Source: Monoplex corrugatus (taxonomy: Eukaryota; Mollusca; Gastropoda; Littorinimorpha; Ranellidae). Taken from it: a DNA stretch of 64,000 nt. The DNA lies in the NCBI GenBank assembly GCA_030674185.1, contig JAPXFY010000015.1, forward strand, positions 26,468,543 through 26,532,542, in the 5' to 3' direction. Shown in pieces: positions 1 through 11,925 of the stretch; position 1 is the stretch's first letter, and every line of letters begins with the position of its first letter. A model generated the notes under the pieces. The model ran no database searches, was not told where the DNA came from, and saw only the letters and a list, made by a program, of their open reading frames with translations. Both the position numbers and the translations under genes were made by a program.

Positions 1-22
1 TATCATTATTATTACTTAATGC

Positions 23-200
23 AACATCTCCAATACCATACTTAGTGTAACACCTCTAATACAGTATGCAGTGTAATATGTTCTAACACAGTACTTGGTG
101 CAACATCTGTAATACCGTACTTGTGTAACATCTCTAATACAGTATTTAGTGTAACATCTCTTATGCAGTAGGCCCTACTAAGTGTAACATTATAACACAA
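23..200. repeat. Degenerate ~26-bp tandem repeat
   Basis: About six imperfect copies of a unit containing AACATCTCTAATACAGTA and then a TTAGTGT-like end follow one another. The first two copies are exactly 26 bases apart; later copies drift and carry indels. No coding potential is seen. Confidence 0.7.
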
Positions 201-282
201 GTTTTGAATAAAACATCAAGATGTTACTAGCATTCTGATGCCTTACATTTCTCTGTGAAAAAGACCAGTGTGGTTAGTACGG

Positions 283-425
283 GACTGGCTCAGTGGTTCA
301 GTTGATACAGTGCACTCAAGATCTGATATCTTGAGTTCAATCCGTGCCCACAACATAAAAGGTTGGCTGGCTTGCTGACTGTGTTAGTGCTGTAATAATT
401 CTGGTGATAACAGTTCAGTGTTTCA
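283..425 (+). mobile_element. tRNA-derived SINE head
   Basis: The stretch has the order of an RNA polymerase III internal promoter: an A-box-like TGGCTCAGTGGTTCAGT near 292, then a B-box-like GAGTTCAATCC near 333. A non-tRNA body follows. It does not fold as a normal tRNA gene, so I call it a SINE head. The 3' border is not clear because another repeat piece begins near 485. Confidence 0.5.
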
Positions 426-484
426 CAGGCTCCATTCCCCCCTCCCTCCTCCCCTCACCCTTCCCATCAGGGCCTTGCCAATAC

Positions 485-660
485 ACAGTTTCAGTTTCTC
501 AAGACAACGTCTCCACACTCAGAACGAATTCCATACGCACTAACGTCACAGGTGCCACGTGTATGGTGATCATGGCACAAGCCTTAAGCCTGCACATAAA
601 CCCATGAGCTGGCCAGGCTATGAGGCCCTACCTAGCCTATGTTTTACCTAGTCTATATTT
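485..660 (-). mobile_element. 3' fragment of SINE family also at 21305-21935
   Basis: This segment matches the low-coordinate part of the long SINE at 21305-21935 over about 150 bases, for example the shared stretches GAATTCCATA and GGCACAAGCCTTAAGCCTGC. The SINE head (minus orientation) is missing, so this is a truncated copy. Confidence 0.6.
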
Positions 661-1098
661 TATACTGGTATTTCATCAGCATATCACTGGAATAATCTTG
701 GTTACATGTAAATCACATGTGTATCTGTGTATCTTATCTTCAAAAAAGGAACATGTATAGAAAGTAAGTAAATACACAGTTAAAGGTCTGAATCACAACA
801 CAACTAGCTATTCTGTATAAACTCGTCTCACATGACAGAAAAACCACCACCACCACCGCCACCCCAGTCAAAGCACAAATGCTCAGCTGTCTATCAACTA
901 GGTGAAGACAATATTTTCTTAATCATAGATAGGTATGTAATTAAGTGAGTAAGTAAGTACTACCAGGTTTAGCACTGACTCAACATGGATGCTGGCAGAT
1001 TTAGATTGAGTGCACACACAACTGTTCAGTGTGATGAATCCCACTTAAGTTTTTAAGTTCGAGAAGACACAAGAAAAATAGACCCATGCTCAGTCATT
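661..1098. other. No feature seen
   Basis: AT-rich unique-looking sequence with no convincing coding frame, splice sites or repeat structure, apart from a short CCACCACCACC tract near 844. Confidence 0.5.
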
Positions 1099-1414
1099 CA
1101 TAAAATTTCAGTTGCGATATGCAACTATTTGCTCCATTATAAATCATTATTTCATTACAAGCTATTTGTATTACTTCTTTAACTTTGTAATTTGTATACC
1201 ACGTAGTGGATGTCAGGGTTGTTGTTATTGTAATTGATATTCTTATTGTTATTATTCATAAAATTTCAGTTGCATATGTACAACTATTTGCTCCATTATA
1301 AATCATTATTTCATTACAAGCTATTTGTATTACTTCTTTAACTTTGTAATTTGTATACCATATAGTGGATGTCAGGGTTGTTGTTATTGTTATTGATATT
1401 CTTATTGTTATTGT
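1099..1414. repeat. 158-bp direct tandem duplication
   Basis: A block starting CATAAAATTTCAGTTGC at 1099 is repeated at 1257 with a period of 158 bases and only a few substitutions (for example CACGTAGTGG against CATATAGTGG). Both copies end in a TTATTGTTATT-rich tract, which probably helped the duplication. Confidence 0.85.
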
Positions 1415-1890
1415 TGTTTAAAGCCCAGCCAACTGCGTAGAGCCATATCAGGGCTATAACCGCTTCAAAACATACAACACCTCAAAGGAAAAGAAAAAAA
1501 AGAAAAGAAAATTAAGTACACATATGAATGCATACGTGCACAAAACCTAAGGACATGCCCCCGGTGTTGACCATTCTGTCCAGTTTATCGCACAGGGGAG
1601 ATTTAAAAAACACACCTAAATGCAAATATAAGCATACATAAGGACACCAAAACATAAAAAATGGGCATAAATTACCTAAAATTGCTTCCGCATATCTCAC
1701 CTCCCTAAAGCCAAAAATGCACTTAATACGTGTACCCTATTATCAATCATAAGAAAAAGTACATAAGACTTTATCGAACACATACAGGTGAATGGACCAT
1801 TAGGCAGAAAATGATAATTAGAAATGACAGAAAGGAAAGCAACAAAGCAAAAGCAAATAGAGTGACAGAAAAGAGGAAATTTCTAATAGT
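1415..1890 (-). mobile_element. Interspersed retroelement family R1, copy A
   Basis: The sequence is shared with 23805-24370, 51650-51795 and 60110-60690. The best-conserved end, read on minus, runs GCCCTGATATGGCTCTACGC and then GGCTGGGCTTTAAACAA, followed by an AAC/AAT-rich tail. This looks like the 3' end of a non-LTR retroelement. Copy A diverges from copy B near 1890, so its 5' part is lost. No protein is encoded. Confidence 0.7.
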
Positions 1891-2087
1891 TCCTTTCCCT
1901 TCCACAAATCCACACTGTTCATCTGCTATTTCTCTTTTGATTCTATTCCTTGTCCTCGTCATGATTATTCTTAATAGGATATATATATATATAATTATGT
2001 TATTGTTATATTGTACTGGTGTGCCCACAATTTTGCTGTTCTCGTTGTCAACTTCCATTCCATATGCCCCTGCTGTTTCATTTGTAT

Positions 2088-2245
2088 GTGGGTGAGATCT
2101 TGGACTTCATGCTTACCACCCTGCACAGGATCAAGGTCACCAACAAGCCACAAATTGCAGATGCACTTCGCACCAAAGGAGACAAGGTGATATGAATCAA
2201 GGAGGATTTCCTGCGTGATCTTCTTGAGAAATAAGAAACAATCAC
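2088..2245 (+). pseudogene. Possible decayed coding relic
   Basis: One plus frame reads about 35 residues of ordinary composition (GEILDFMLTTLHRIKVTNK and onward), then a TGA, then IKEDFLRDLLEK and a TAA. Codon and residue use look more protein-like than the AT-rich surroundings. I do not recognise the family. There are no splice sites or start codon to support an active exon, so this may be a decayed retrocopy, a transposon remnant or chance. Confidence 0.2.
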
Positions 2246-2519
2246 ATTGATAGCAGACATCCTTTGCAAACCATTACTACAGTCTGAAAGAACTGTCCTT
2301 GTGGATTGCTGAGGAGCATAAAGCTTGATTGGTGATTAGTGCCCTGATGGCTTGGTGTAGATTCTCCTCAATGTCAAAGTCACTAGATACTTGCTACAGG
2401 CTGTTGTGCCACAATCTGTCAATGTAGTCTCTGAAGTTCATAAAATTCTGATAGAAATCATTTAATTGGTTGTCATGACAGTTGAAAATCTCAGTTGTAG
2501 CTCTGTTGGAAAATGATGT

Positions 2520-2700
2520 TTCATTAATCTAATTTGATTTGATTTGATTCAATCTAACCTGACCTGACCTGACCTGGCTTAATTCTATTCCATGTAATGT
2601 AATATAATGTAATCTAATTTAATCTGGTTCAGTTACAGTCAAGTAATGTAATGCAATCTAATCTAATCTAATGTGATCCATTTCAATTCATCAATTGAAT
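2520..2700. repeat. Low-complexity AATCTAAT/GACCT region
   Basis: Short pentamer-like units (GACCT, AATCT, AATGT) are repeated imperfectly for about 180 bases. It looks like slipped low-complexity DNA; the rest of 2246-3220 shows no gene. Confidence 0.6.
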
Positions 2701-3221
2701 TGAAGAGAAGTGACATGAAGGGAATTTCCTGCCAGGTCTAATGTCAGCTTGTTCTCAGAAAGTATTTCCTCTGCAAAGATTTGTTAGTCTATTGAAAATC
2801 ATGCTTAGCATTATTTTGCTGTTGTGGTTTATCAGCCTGAACTGTTTACAGTTCTGACATTGTCTAAGGTTCCCTTTTTTAAGGAGTGGTATTTCAACAT
2901 TCCAAACTTTAAAAAAAGAAAGAAAAAAAAAAAAGAAAACCCTGAAATTATCTGATTGTGAATCGGACCATTTGGAAAACAGTAAGTTTTTCTATGGTAA
3001 ATTCAAGGAATCTTGAGGCTTTAATTGTTTCTTTAGAAATCCCAAGAAGATAATCCATTTCCTCACAATTAACTCCTTGTGGAGCACAATGTACGGCCTT
3101 AACAAGTGCACCACTATCAAGAAGGTACAACACTTCAAGGAAAGATAAAGACTAAAGCAAAACTACAACATCAAGCCAAAATGGTGATCAAAGAGGTTGA
3201 GCTCTCCATCTTCCAAACTTT

Positions 3222-4032
3222 TTCTTCTTCTTCTCCTTCTTCACCTCCTTTGTCTTCTTCTCCTTCTTCATCTCCTTTGTCTTCTTCTCCTTCTTCACCT
3301 CCTTTGTCTTCTTCTCCTTCTTCATCTCCTTTGTCTTCTTCTCCTTCTTCACCTCCTTTGTCTTCTTCTCCTTCTTTGTCTTCTTCTCCTTCTTCACCTC
3401 CTTTGTCTTCTTCTCCTTCTTCATCTCCTTTGTCTTCTTCTCCTTCTTCACCTCCTTTGTCTTCTTCTCCTTCTTCATCTCCTTTGTCTTCTTCTCCTTC
3501 TTCATCTCCTTTGTCTTCTTCTCCTTCTTCACCTCCTTTGTCTTCTTCTCCTTCTTCATCTCCTTTGTCTTCTTCTCCTTCTTCACCTCCTTTGTCTTCT
3601 TCTCCTTCTTCACCTCCTTTGTCTCTTCTCCTTCTTCACCTCCTTTGTCTTCTTCTCCTTCTTCACCTCCTTTGTCTTCTTCTCCTTCTTCATCTCCTTT
3701 GTCTTCTTCTCCTTCTTCATCTCCTTTGTCTTCTTCTCCTTCTTCATCTCCTTTGTCTTCTTCTCCTTCTTCATCTCCTTTGTCTTCTTCTCCTTCTTCA
3801 CCTCCTTTGTCTTCTTCTCCTTCTTCACCTCCTTTGTCGTCTTCTCCTTCTTCATCTCCTTTGTCTTCTTCTCCTTCTTCATCTCTTTGTCTTCTTCTCC
3901 TTCTTCATCTCCTTTGTCTTTTCTCCTTCATCTCCTTTGTCTTCTTCTCCTTCTTCACCTCCTTTGCTTCTTCTCCTTCTTCACCTCCTTTGTCTTCTTC
4001 TCCTTCTTCATCTCCTTTGTCTTGTTCTTGTC
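3222..4032. repeat. 27-bp pyrimidine-rich minisatellite, about 30 copies
   Basis: The plus strand is a tandem array of a 27-base unit made from CCTCCTTTG, TCTTCTTCT and CCTTCTTCA, with a CACC/CATC alternation and occasional 9-base or few-base deletions. Because 27 is divisible by three, long open frames appear in several registers. On the minus strand the unit reads as the nine-residue repeat KKEKKTKEV or KKEKKTKEM. The minus frame is broken by small indels near 3613, 3885 and 3920. I see no splice sites or flanking exons, so I treat it as a minisatellite and not a gene. The strand is pure homopurine/homopyrimidine for long runs. Confidence 0.9.
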
Positions 4033-4040
4033 CAAGCTAG

Positions 4041-4805
4041 AGCTTTTGCACACTCTCCGCATGTAAGCATATGAATCCATGGGAGTGGGTTTTTTAAGCG
4101 TATGACCATTTTTCGTCCTGCCTTCTTCACGGAGTCAAGGAGAGAATTTGGAAGAACAACTGGTGAATGATCTGGAAGGTAGAAATAAAGAGTCTTGTGA
4201 GGAAATGAGGGCATGACTACCTGTAAGTAAACTGTGGTTCTGTAACAAGACAGGACCTTAATTTCTTTATCCGCAGTAGATTCTACATGAGGGCACAGAA
4301 ATAAAGTGCTAGGCTGGACTTTTTTGACCGCAATAGTTGACCATATAATATTATATAGTACCCCACTGAGGGAGCTTTCAAATCTGACTGCACAAGTTTG
4401 AGTCTGGCTAAAAAAAAACCTCTGTGCAGGAGGCCTCCAACCCACCTGGCTTTGAAGGGGTGCCTGACACTGTTCAGTGCTGGGGAAGACAAAGCAGCAT
4501 GAATGAGAGAGAGAAGAGATAAGCATTGACATGTAATGCAGATCTTGAGAAAAATAAGGTCTCTACCACCTCATTTAACTTTGTCCCATTATGAAGAAAG
4601 GGTGGATTGTTGTTGTTTGGTTGTTTCAAAAATCGTACAGAGAAAAAGAAACAATCACAAGCTTTCACATGGTTAATCTTTGAAGTTTATGTTCTTTATG
4701 TATCTTTCTGTCTCTCCCTGCCCCCCCCCTTCCCTTTTTTATCACTGGTGAGTGTGGGGGTGGGGAGTGGGAGGTGTGTGAGCGTGAACGCATGGGTAGG
4801 TTGGC
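4041..4805. other. No feature seen
   Basis: Non-repetitive sequence apart from short homopolymers near 4410, 4720 and 4735. The small open frames on both strands have no conserved-looking composition or splice context. Confidence 0.5.
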
Positions 4806-4806
4806 A

Positions 4807-4808
<2 letters not shown>

Positions 4809-4897
<89 letters not shown>
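4809..4897. repeat. (GT)n microsatellite
   Basis: About 44 GT units with one interruption (TGTTGTG) near 4843. Confidence 0.95.
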
Positions 4898-4899
<2 letters not shown>

Positions 4900-5735
4900 G
4901 CTGCAAATGGAGCTGTGAAGAATGGAGGCAGTGTGCTGCTTGTTTGCTTCTCTGATGGAAGGATTGGAAAAAAAAAAACCGGTCAGATACATCAGATACG
5001 GTCTTTGATAAAATGTTATGGACAGCGATTAACAGTTAAAGGGAAGCAACTCGTGTAGCGTAAGCCTCACTGTGAATGACGGCTTAATTCTCTTGTCATT
5101 GTTACTGATGTGATGTCCTCAGAATGTGGAATACAACTGCGCCCAGACCTTGAAACTGCCTAAGGTGTTACATGTCATATGAACCCATTCCATGATACAA
5201 CAAGCAAGCAACACTTACAAGCAACCTCAACTTCACACTGGCAAGGAGGATAGGAATTTCAATCTCAACTTGAACATCTTCATAGAAATCCATCAACCTG
5301 TTTCTTAAAGGCAATACATGACTTTCATTAAGCTCAACCACATATTCACAAAAACTGTACTCTCAAAAATGAATCATGACACAATTTTTATTGTAAACAA
5401 CCATCCCATTGGACCAATCTGAACAGTAAGTACCAAGCCATCATAAACAAACATCACAACTGAAAAATATGAGTTTTGAATACTAAGTAGAGACATCATT
5501 TTGATTCCAGTACCAAAAGACATGAAAAAAATAAATAAATAAATAAAAAGATTTCAAAATGTGCACTGGTAGCATTGGTGAAAAAAGGATACTCATAAAA
5601 ATGGGTTTCAGTTTCTTCCCAGCTAAGAACTGGTTCTGTCTCCACTGGTGGTGGACTGACGGCTACATGGCTATGTATAAGAACTTGGCAGAAGTTCGAA
5701 TCTGATTCAACATTATATCCAAACATCTTGTCATG
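4898..5735. other. No feature seen
   Basis: AT-rich single-copy-looking sequence. An (AAAT)n run lies at 5531-5549. No gene or element is recognised. Confidence 0.5.
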
Positions 5736-5905
5736 TACAAACATTGAATTCAAACTTCTGCAAACATACAGTCCAAACTTCCTGCCACCTACAAACATTG
5801 CATTCAAGCTTCTACAAACATCCAATTCAAATTTCCTACCAGATAAAAACACTGGATTCAAACTTCTGAAAACATCAAATTCAAACTTCCTGCTATTGAC
5901 GTACA
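5736..5905. repeat. Degenerate ~54-bp tandem repeat, about three copies
   Basis: The half-unit ATTCAAACTTCTGCAAACAT alternates with a related CAAACTTCCTGCC half-unit, so the array looks like a 54-base dimer of two related pieces. Both strands stay open through it (FKLLQTSNSNFLP on plus; RSLNxMFVxGRKF on minus), as expected for a repeat of 3n length. This is not evidence of a gene. Confidence 0.7.
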
Positions 5906-8073
5906 AGTTCTTTCACCAAATCACGAGACAAAAGTTGTCAGCGAAACAGAACCAGCTATACAACAAAGCTTCAAGAGACTGTAAATTCTCCCAGAAAAAA
6001 ACTGAAGCAGATCTTTATGACTATCCTTTATCATCATTTGGAGGAATGTTAAGAAGACTGCTTAAAAACTAAGTTAACATGTGTATACCTCTGATATACA
6101 TAGTCAGGCGTTGAACACATAGCAGCTGCTGGTCTGCTTCCTACACTTCAAAAAATCTGAGACTGTCTATAAAAACCACTGGCCGACACATCCATAAAAA
6201 CTTTGATATTTGCGTCTGATTACATATTTTGCTGGAAAAAAAAGAGAACACATACCAAAGATATCAGCAGTGGAATGGACATCAATCAACTCATTGCAGT
6301 TACAGATGTTCTCTCCCACCCATCATTCATCCTTCTCTTTCAATTCATAAAATGAATAACAACTGTTCAAAATTTTACATTTTGCATGAGTGTTGATTTC
6401 AAATAAAACTGAAATATATCCCATGTCTGCAAACCTTTACATACCATCAAAGTTCTACTGCCCTTACAGTTCACTGGATTCTACAATAAGCCAAAATCTA
6501 CTGAAAGCAAAAAGTAAACCAAAACACATACAAGACAGAAAACTGCATTCATAGTATGAAAAGACAACAAAAGAAATGTACAGAATGCATGTTTCTATGC
6601 TGTCTCTTAATCTGGTGAACAAGGTGTGAACAGAAGGCTACTAGATTTAATGTATACCTTGTTCGTTTTTTTCATATAAATAAAAACCAACCAGCCAACC
6701 AACAACAAATAATTAAAAACAAAAGATGCTAAGCCATATATTGTCCATCTCCCTTTTCTTGGGCTTTCAGATACTTTTTATATAACTTTCTGGCCTTTCC
6801 ATGTGCTTACTTATAACATAAGCATACATGTGGTCCTTTGGAAACTGCTTGAAGGTTTTTGTTAAAAAAAAAGGTAGCTCCGTGCTTACCCAACAAACTG
6901 AAATAATTAAAAAGACAAAACTGGTAAAGAAACACCTGCAAAGAACGGAAATCTGTATCAACATATCTTTACATCACTGCTCGCTGTGACCTTTAATCGT
7001 CATCACGCTGAGACGTTAATACTACTGAAGAAGAAGAAGCTGTGACCGACAATGTGGACTGAGTCGATTCAAACTTCTGTTTCACAACCTTTTAACTGTC
7101 CAGATTTATGACCCAAATTAAATTTGAGAGTATGACTCAAAAAATCAATTAGTGCACTTATAAGTCAACTGGTAAAAAATATGAAGTTATCTTAAGGAAC
7201 ATTTGCTGAGTTACAGTTAGCATTAGCATCAGTTTTCCACCTGAACCTATACCCAAAGTTGATATACATCCATGCATACATTTCAAATCAATCTTTTCTG
7301 ACCATCTTTGTTCAGACAGACAAGACCCCACTTTCAAGCACCTATACAGAAACACAGCTTCACTTTCAGTTTAAATGAATCAAAAATAATGTTCAAGGCC
7401 TTCCCCATTCTGAAAAGATAAAACCAAACAAAAACACCCCACTCCCTCTTCATGGACGGAAGCACTTATACAGAAGCAGTCTAAATATACTAACACATTG
7501 TAACATAAGAATTAAAGGTGAAATAAGTATCTGGATACAATATTTATAAATAAACGTAAAATACTAATCATTTCTACTTTGGACATGATATTTGAAACAA
7601 ATGTAAAATACTTCTCATTATCATCAGAGTCACAATACACCAACTGATACTAAACCCATATATGTAAAATGCAGCATAATACATACAAAAGAAATAAGTC
7701 AAATGAAGCACTATGTTTTCAGAAAATCTACAATTAGGATATTGTCACACTTCTTTTTGATTAGATTATGAAAGGAAGACAAAGGAATACTTTGTCCTTC
7801 CAGAACAACATTTTGGCAATTGTGTTACACAGAAAAAAGAAAGAAAAAATGGGTAAAAAAAAGGTTTCTGAATATAACTGCTGAATACATGTTGAAACAT
7901 TGAAACAGGTTACAATGTTTCAAGATAAAATTGTATGTTTTAATGCACACTTTTCTCTTCTAATACTTAAATCTATATAATTTGTGCGTGAACACAATGA
8001 ACTAGTGAGGAGATCCAGAGAAACTGAGGTGATGTTCTGTACAGACTGAGGAATGAAGCTGAAATGGTCCGTC
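5906..8073. other. No feature seen
   Basis: AT-rich sequence with no repeat or exon that I can support. It could be intergenic or downstream transcript of the minus-strand gene at 13671-25456, but no polyadenylation site could be chosen. Confidence 0.4.
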
Positions 8074-8265
8074 TTAACCCTTTGACTCCCACACATTGTC
8101 CACCAGCATCCTGCAGTGCCAACCATGCTAGCACGGCAAAAATGTAACCCTTTGATTGCCTTGCCCTATCCACCAGCTTCCAGCAGGAAGCTAGTGGATG
8201 GGTGATTGAGTCAAAGGGATACGTTTCTGCAGTTGGTGGATAGTGTGCGGGAGTCAAAGGGTTAG
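8074..8265. mobile_element. TTAA-flanked MITE, copy 1
   Basis: The ends are inverted repeats: TTAACCCTTTGACTCCC at the left and its complement GGGAGTCAAAGGGTTA at the right. Inside is a second hairpin (CTATCCACCAGCTTCC against its complement). The left end starts with TTAA; the right end has TTAG, one base off. Related copies lie at 20531, 45823 and 61584. The TTAA borders suggest piggyBac-type mobilisation; there is no transposase. Confidence 0.75.
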
Positions 8266-8315
8266 ATTTGTAGTCATAGGCACGAGCACAGGCACAAGTA
8301 ACTGTATAAATGATT

Positions 8316-8317
<2 letters not shown>

Positions 8318-8399
<82 letters not shown>
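8318..8399. repeat. (CA)n microsatellite
   Basis: About 40 uninterrupted CA units. Confidence 0.97.
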
Positions 8400-8401
<2 letters not shown>

Positions 8402-10560
8402 TACACATGCTGCCCTGTGCCATTCCTGATTGCTTACCACTGAAATAAAATCAAGCAAGGTGATGACTATAAAACAATGGACAATGCACAAAATGAGGAC
8501 AAGTTGTATGACAGTTACTGAACTCAGACTGCTGAAACATAGCACATCATTTATATGCTGCCACATACAGTTTCAAGAAGTTAATTTATAAATAAGGAAG
8601 TCATATTTTTCTTTGTCTTGAGCCATTATTGCTCACCAGAGAAATGTGTGCATGCCAACATGCATGCGTGTGCATGCATGTGTGCGCACAGGCATGTGTG
8701 TAGTTTTGGGAACAAATCTAGATTTTGTAAAAATGTTACACATTCCAGACTAATTATCAGCAGACCAGAAGAGACCTTTGAAAAACAGAAGTAAGTACAT
8801 GTTATATTGGAACGTCAAAAACAAATTTGGAATAGAGAAATATATCTCACAGTTACCAAATATTTATGTTTTTCCTTTGATCAAATTTCGGCGCAGCTTC
8901 ACAAGCTTGATAATGGATTTCATAGACACAGAGAAGTAGTGATACAAAGCAGAAAATGTAAGTTTTGTGATGACAATACATCATGCGATTTTTTTTTAAA
9001 GAGTGCCACTTCTAATATGTTTGAACTGCAGTTACAAACAACAGGTACTGTAATTGCACAATATGACAGTTTGAAATACGCATTTCATTTTGATATTTTA
9101 CTATTCGTATTATGTGTATATATAGGTATAAACTGTATACGTATATATATATATATATGTATATACATATATCATATGTATGCACATATATCATATGTAT
9201 TGCACAGTCTAAAAAGTGCAGTTTCTTTCTGATATCTTTCTGCTACAAATTAATACTTGATACGTGTACATGTACTAATGATACACGTATTGCACAATAA
9301 AAAAGTTAAAAGCATGGCTTCATTTGGACATCCCTTACAGCATTGTAATGCACAGATCAAAGTTTGAAAAAGTGCGGTGTCCATATAATGTGAAAATATT
9401 CTTCAAATGATGGTACAAAAGAGACAGTGTGAATTTTCAGCTTTCCCTTTTCTTCAGGACAAAAACTGCGAATTATTGCATTTATACTGAAATGTCTCAA
9501 GAAACAAAGCAAACACAAAACATGGTATATTCACCAAACATTAGGACATACACACAAATGAATAAAAATTCTGAGTCTACCTGAACACAGTTCATAAAAA
9601 CTACATCAACAGTAATAAAAATGTTGGTAATCAAAAGTCTTAACAGACAGGGAATAACTAAATTAAACATGCTAAAACTAAGCACACAGCAGAACTGTAA
9701 TAACATCATCTGCTGCCCATAAGCACTGCACAGCAATAGGGGTTTAACAGCTGGGAGACAAGGGTATCACATTCAAATCTTCACAACTGTTGTAGGCACT
9801 TTCAACTCCCATTGATTTCTTCCTAAACTGAATATGACTTTAATATGAAGGTTCGAAATGGTATTACATATCTAAGCTGTTCCACTGTACAGACGATATC
9901 ATCATGCGATTTGTGCTATCACACACAGCAAGTATCTACAGTCCCTGGCAAACACATGATGTAGCCCAACAAATGTTTTTCAAACTGTAACAGACCATTA
10001 TCTCCATAATCTGTCATCACCCTCATTATCTACCATCATCCTCTTCATCTGCCATTATTTTAAAAATATTCCTTGTCATAAATGTCACCCTGGCAAACTG
10101 TAAACCTTTTGGATACTAATACTGAAAAAAAGGGGAAATAATCCAAAATAGTAAATTGTTGTCTTGTTGTATGTGTATGGAATACAGACCAGTCTTCTTT
10201 TAAAAAAAATAGAAGAAAAAGAAGAAGAAAGTACAAAGCTAAAAACTAAATGATGTTGGTCTTAATCATGCAAGCTTTCAGTTTAACTAATAATTGTCGA
10301 GCTGGTAATAGAAACAGTCTCTTGTGTTATCTGCACATTGATGCCTTACATTTGCTCACCTCATACCCTTGGCAAGAGCTAGTCATATACTTTGGCAAGA
10401 AAGAATGACAACAAAAAGTAAATCTATACACATATAAATTCTCATCTATAAATACACATATTTTTCAAGAAGATGACTGATAAAACATCCTCATACAGCA
10501 AACTCTCCTATAAACTCACAAAACTGACAGGATATCTAATCTACAGATACACATACATGT
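8400..10560. other. No gene seen; AT-rich
   Basis: AT-rich sequence without convincing coding frames. A TATATA/CATATATCATATG palindromic patch lies at 9118-9205. The 141-codon open frame at 8807-9232 runs into that patch and has no splice or family support. Confidence 0.45.
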
Positions 10561-10564
10561 ATCG

Positions 10565-10835
10565 ATAGGCCCGTAGTCAAGTGAGTAAGAGTTGGAATTC
10601 CAACTGGGTGGTTCTGCATTCAATGTGCTATGGTTTCTCCTCTGTCTGGTGGGTAGAGGGTGGGGATTTTTCTGATCTCCCAGATCAATCCCATTCATGT
10701 GTGTACACAGAATATTAAATATGTCTGTTACAGATCCAATAAGTTATGTCAGTGGCTGCCTTATCTAAACACAAAAACACCCAGTATGTATATCTACCAA
10801 AAACGGAGACTATTGAACAACATAGTGGAATACTG
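10565..10835 (+). mobile_element. tRNA-like SINE, family S2, copy 1
   Basis: It aligns with 17405-17660 over most of its length. Shared landmarks are TTCCAACTGGGTGGTTCTG, a TGGTGGGTAGAGG-type stretch, TTTTCTGATCTCCCA and a downstream AGAATATTAAA. The head has A-box-like TAGTCAAGTGAGTAAGA and a B-box-like GGTTCTGCATTCAAT. Confidence 0.6.
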
Positions 10836-10952
10836 TCAGCTTACCTAACAACCTGAGTTCTCCATGCTCCACAAAAAAGTCTGAGTATGTGTAATGCACT
10901 AGGAGTCCAAATTCATTTGGAGAATAGTGCTATACAAGAACAATTGACTATA

Positions 10953-11040
10953 TAATAATAATAATAATAACAATGATAATAATAACAATAATAATAATAA
11001 CAGTAATGATAATAACAATGATAATAATAACAATAATAGT
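10953..11040. repeat. Interrupted (AAT)n/(AAC)n trinucleotide repeat
   Basis: About 29 ATA, ACA, ATG and ATA triplets in phase, with no other structure. The leucine-rich open frames over it are artefacts of the repeat. Confidence 0.9.
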
Positions 11041-11598
11041 AAATGTAAGAATATTCTCCAAGAACATAACTGACAGATATTCTCATATAGCCAAATCTGT
11101 AATATATTAAAGTCACGAATTATCATTCTCTCAATTGTAATCAGATTCTTTAAAAATCCTATTAAAAAGTCCTTAGCTCATAAAAGTACATAAATGAACT
11201 TCACATACAAAAAAATTATAGGAAAAAAAGTAAATACCAAAAAACACATCAGAGCTTTTGCAAGATGGAACAATTTGTATCATTAAACCTGGAATCAGTA
11301 TTAATAGTATCATATTAGAATTGAGTAGTACAGATTAACCCGGTTTAAAAAGGTTAGAAAAATGAACACTGATGATCAATTCTTAAACCCCCAAAAATGG
11401 AGTATGACTGCCTTAATGATGGTGTAAAAAAATGGATACACATATAAAAGACCATTTTTATATTCAGTGCACACAGGAATTGCAATCCACAAACGGGAAA
11501 AAATCAGTTTCACATGGTAAATCCATTGTGACAAAAAGAAATGAATATGAACATGAATATCAATAAACTATGTACACACAACCAGCAATATAAAACAC
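11041..11598. other. No feature seen
   Basis: AT-rich sequence, no supported gene or repeat. Confidence 0.5.
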
Positions 11599-11925
11599 AT
11601 TCATAAATCACAACACATTCGATGACACAGTCTCAATGCTGTGTCTTTCTCCACGTCCCAGCAGTCCGAAAAATCTCCAATTAAACACAACTATTACCAA
11701 GACTTGGCAAAATTTATCACATGTGCAAAAAATCACAATCCCACTTGTTTGTCCATCACCATTATTTATACCCATTGCTCTAGATTTAGAAACAATCACT
11801 TGGCAAAAATATTCACATTCACAAACCAGTCACACCACATCACTTCTTCCACCATTTACAGGGATCATGCTATATTGAGTGGCACTGCAGAACCTTGGGT
11901 TGTTTAGTGATACTCTGCGGGCATT

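Noticed and set aside
283..350. Functional tRNA gene
   Set aside because: A- and B-box-like words are present but no proper cloverleaf or anticodon arm can be drawn; a SINE head fits better.
3106..4074. Long open frames of Ser/Pro, Leu/His or Lys-rich residues
   Set aside because: They are six-frame readings of the 27-bp minisatellite; frames open in several registers at once and there is no flanking exon.
5496..6072. Overlapping open frames on both strands with repeated residues
   Set aside because: Explained by the 54-base tandem repeat, whose length is divisible by three.
8807..9232. 141-codon plus frame
   Set aside because: It runs into a TATA-rich palindromic patch, and there is no splice or family evidence.
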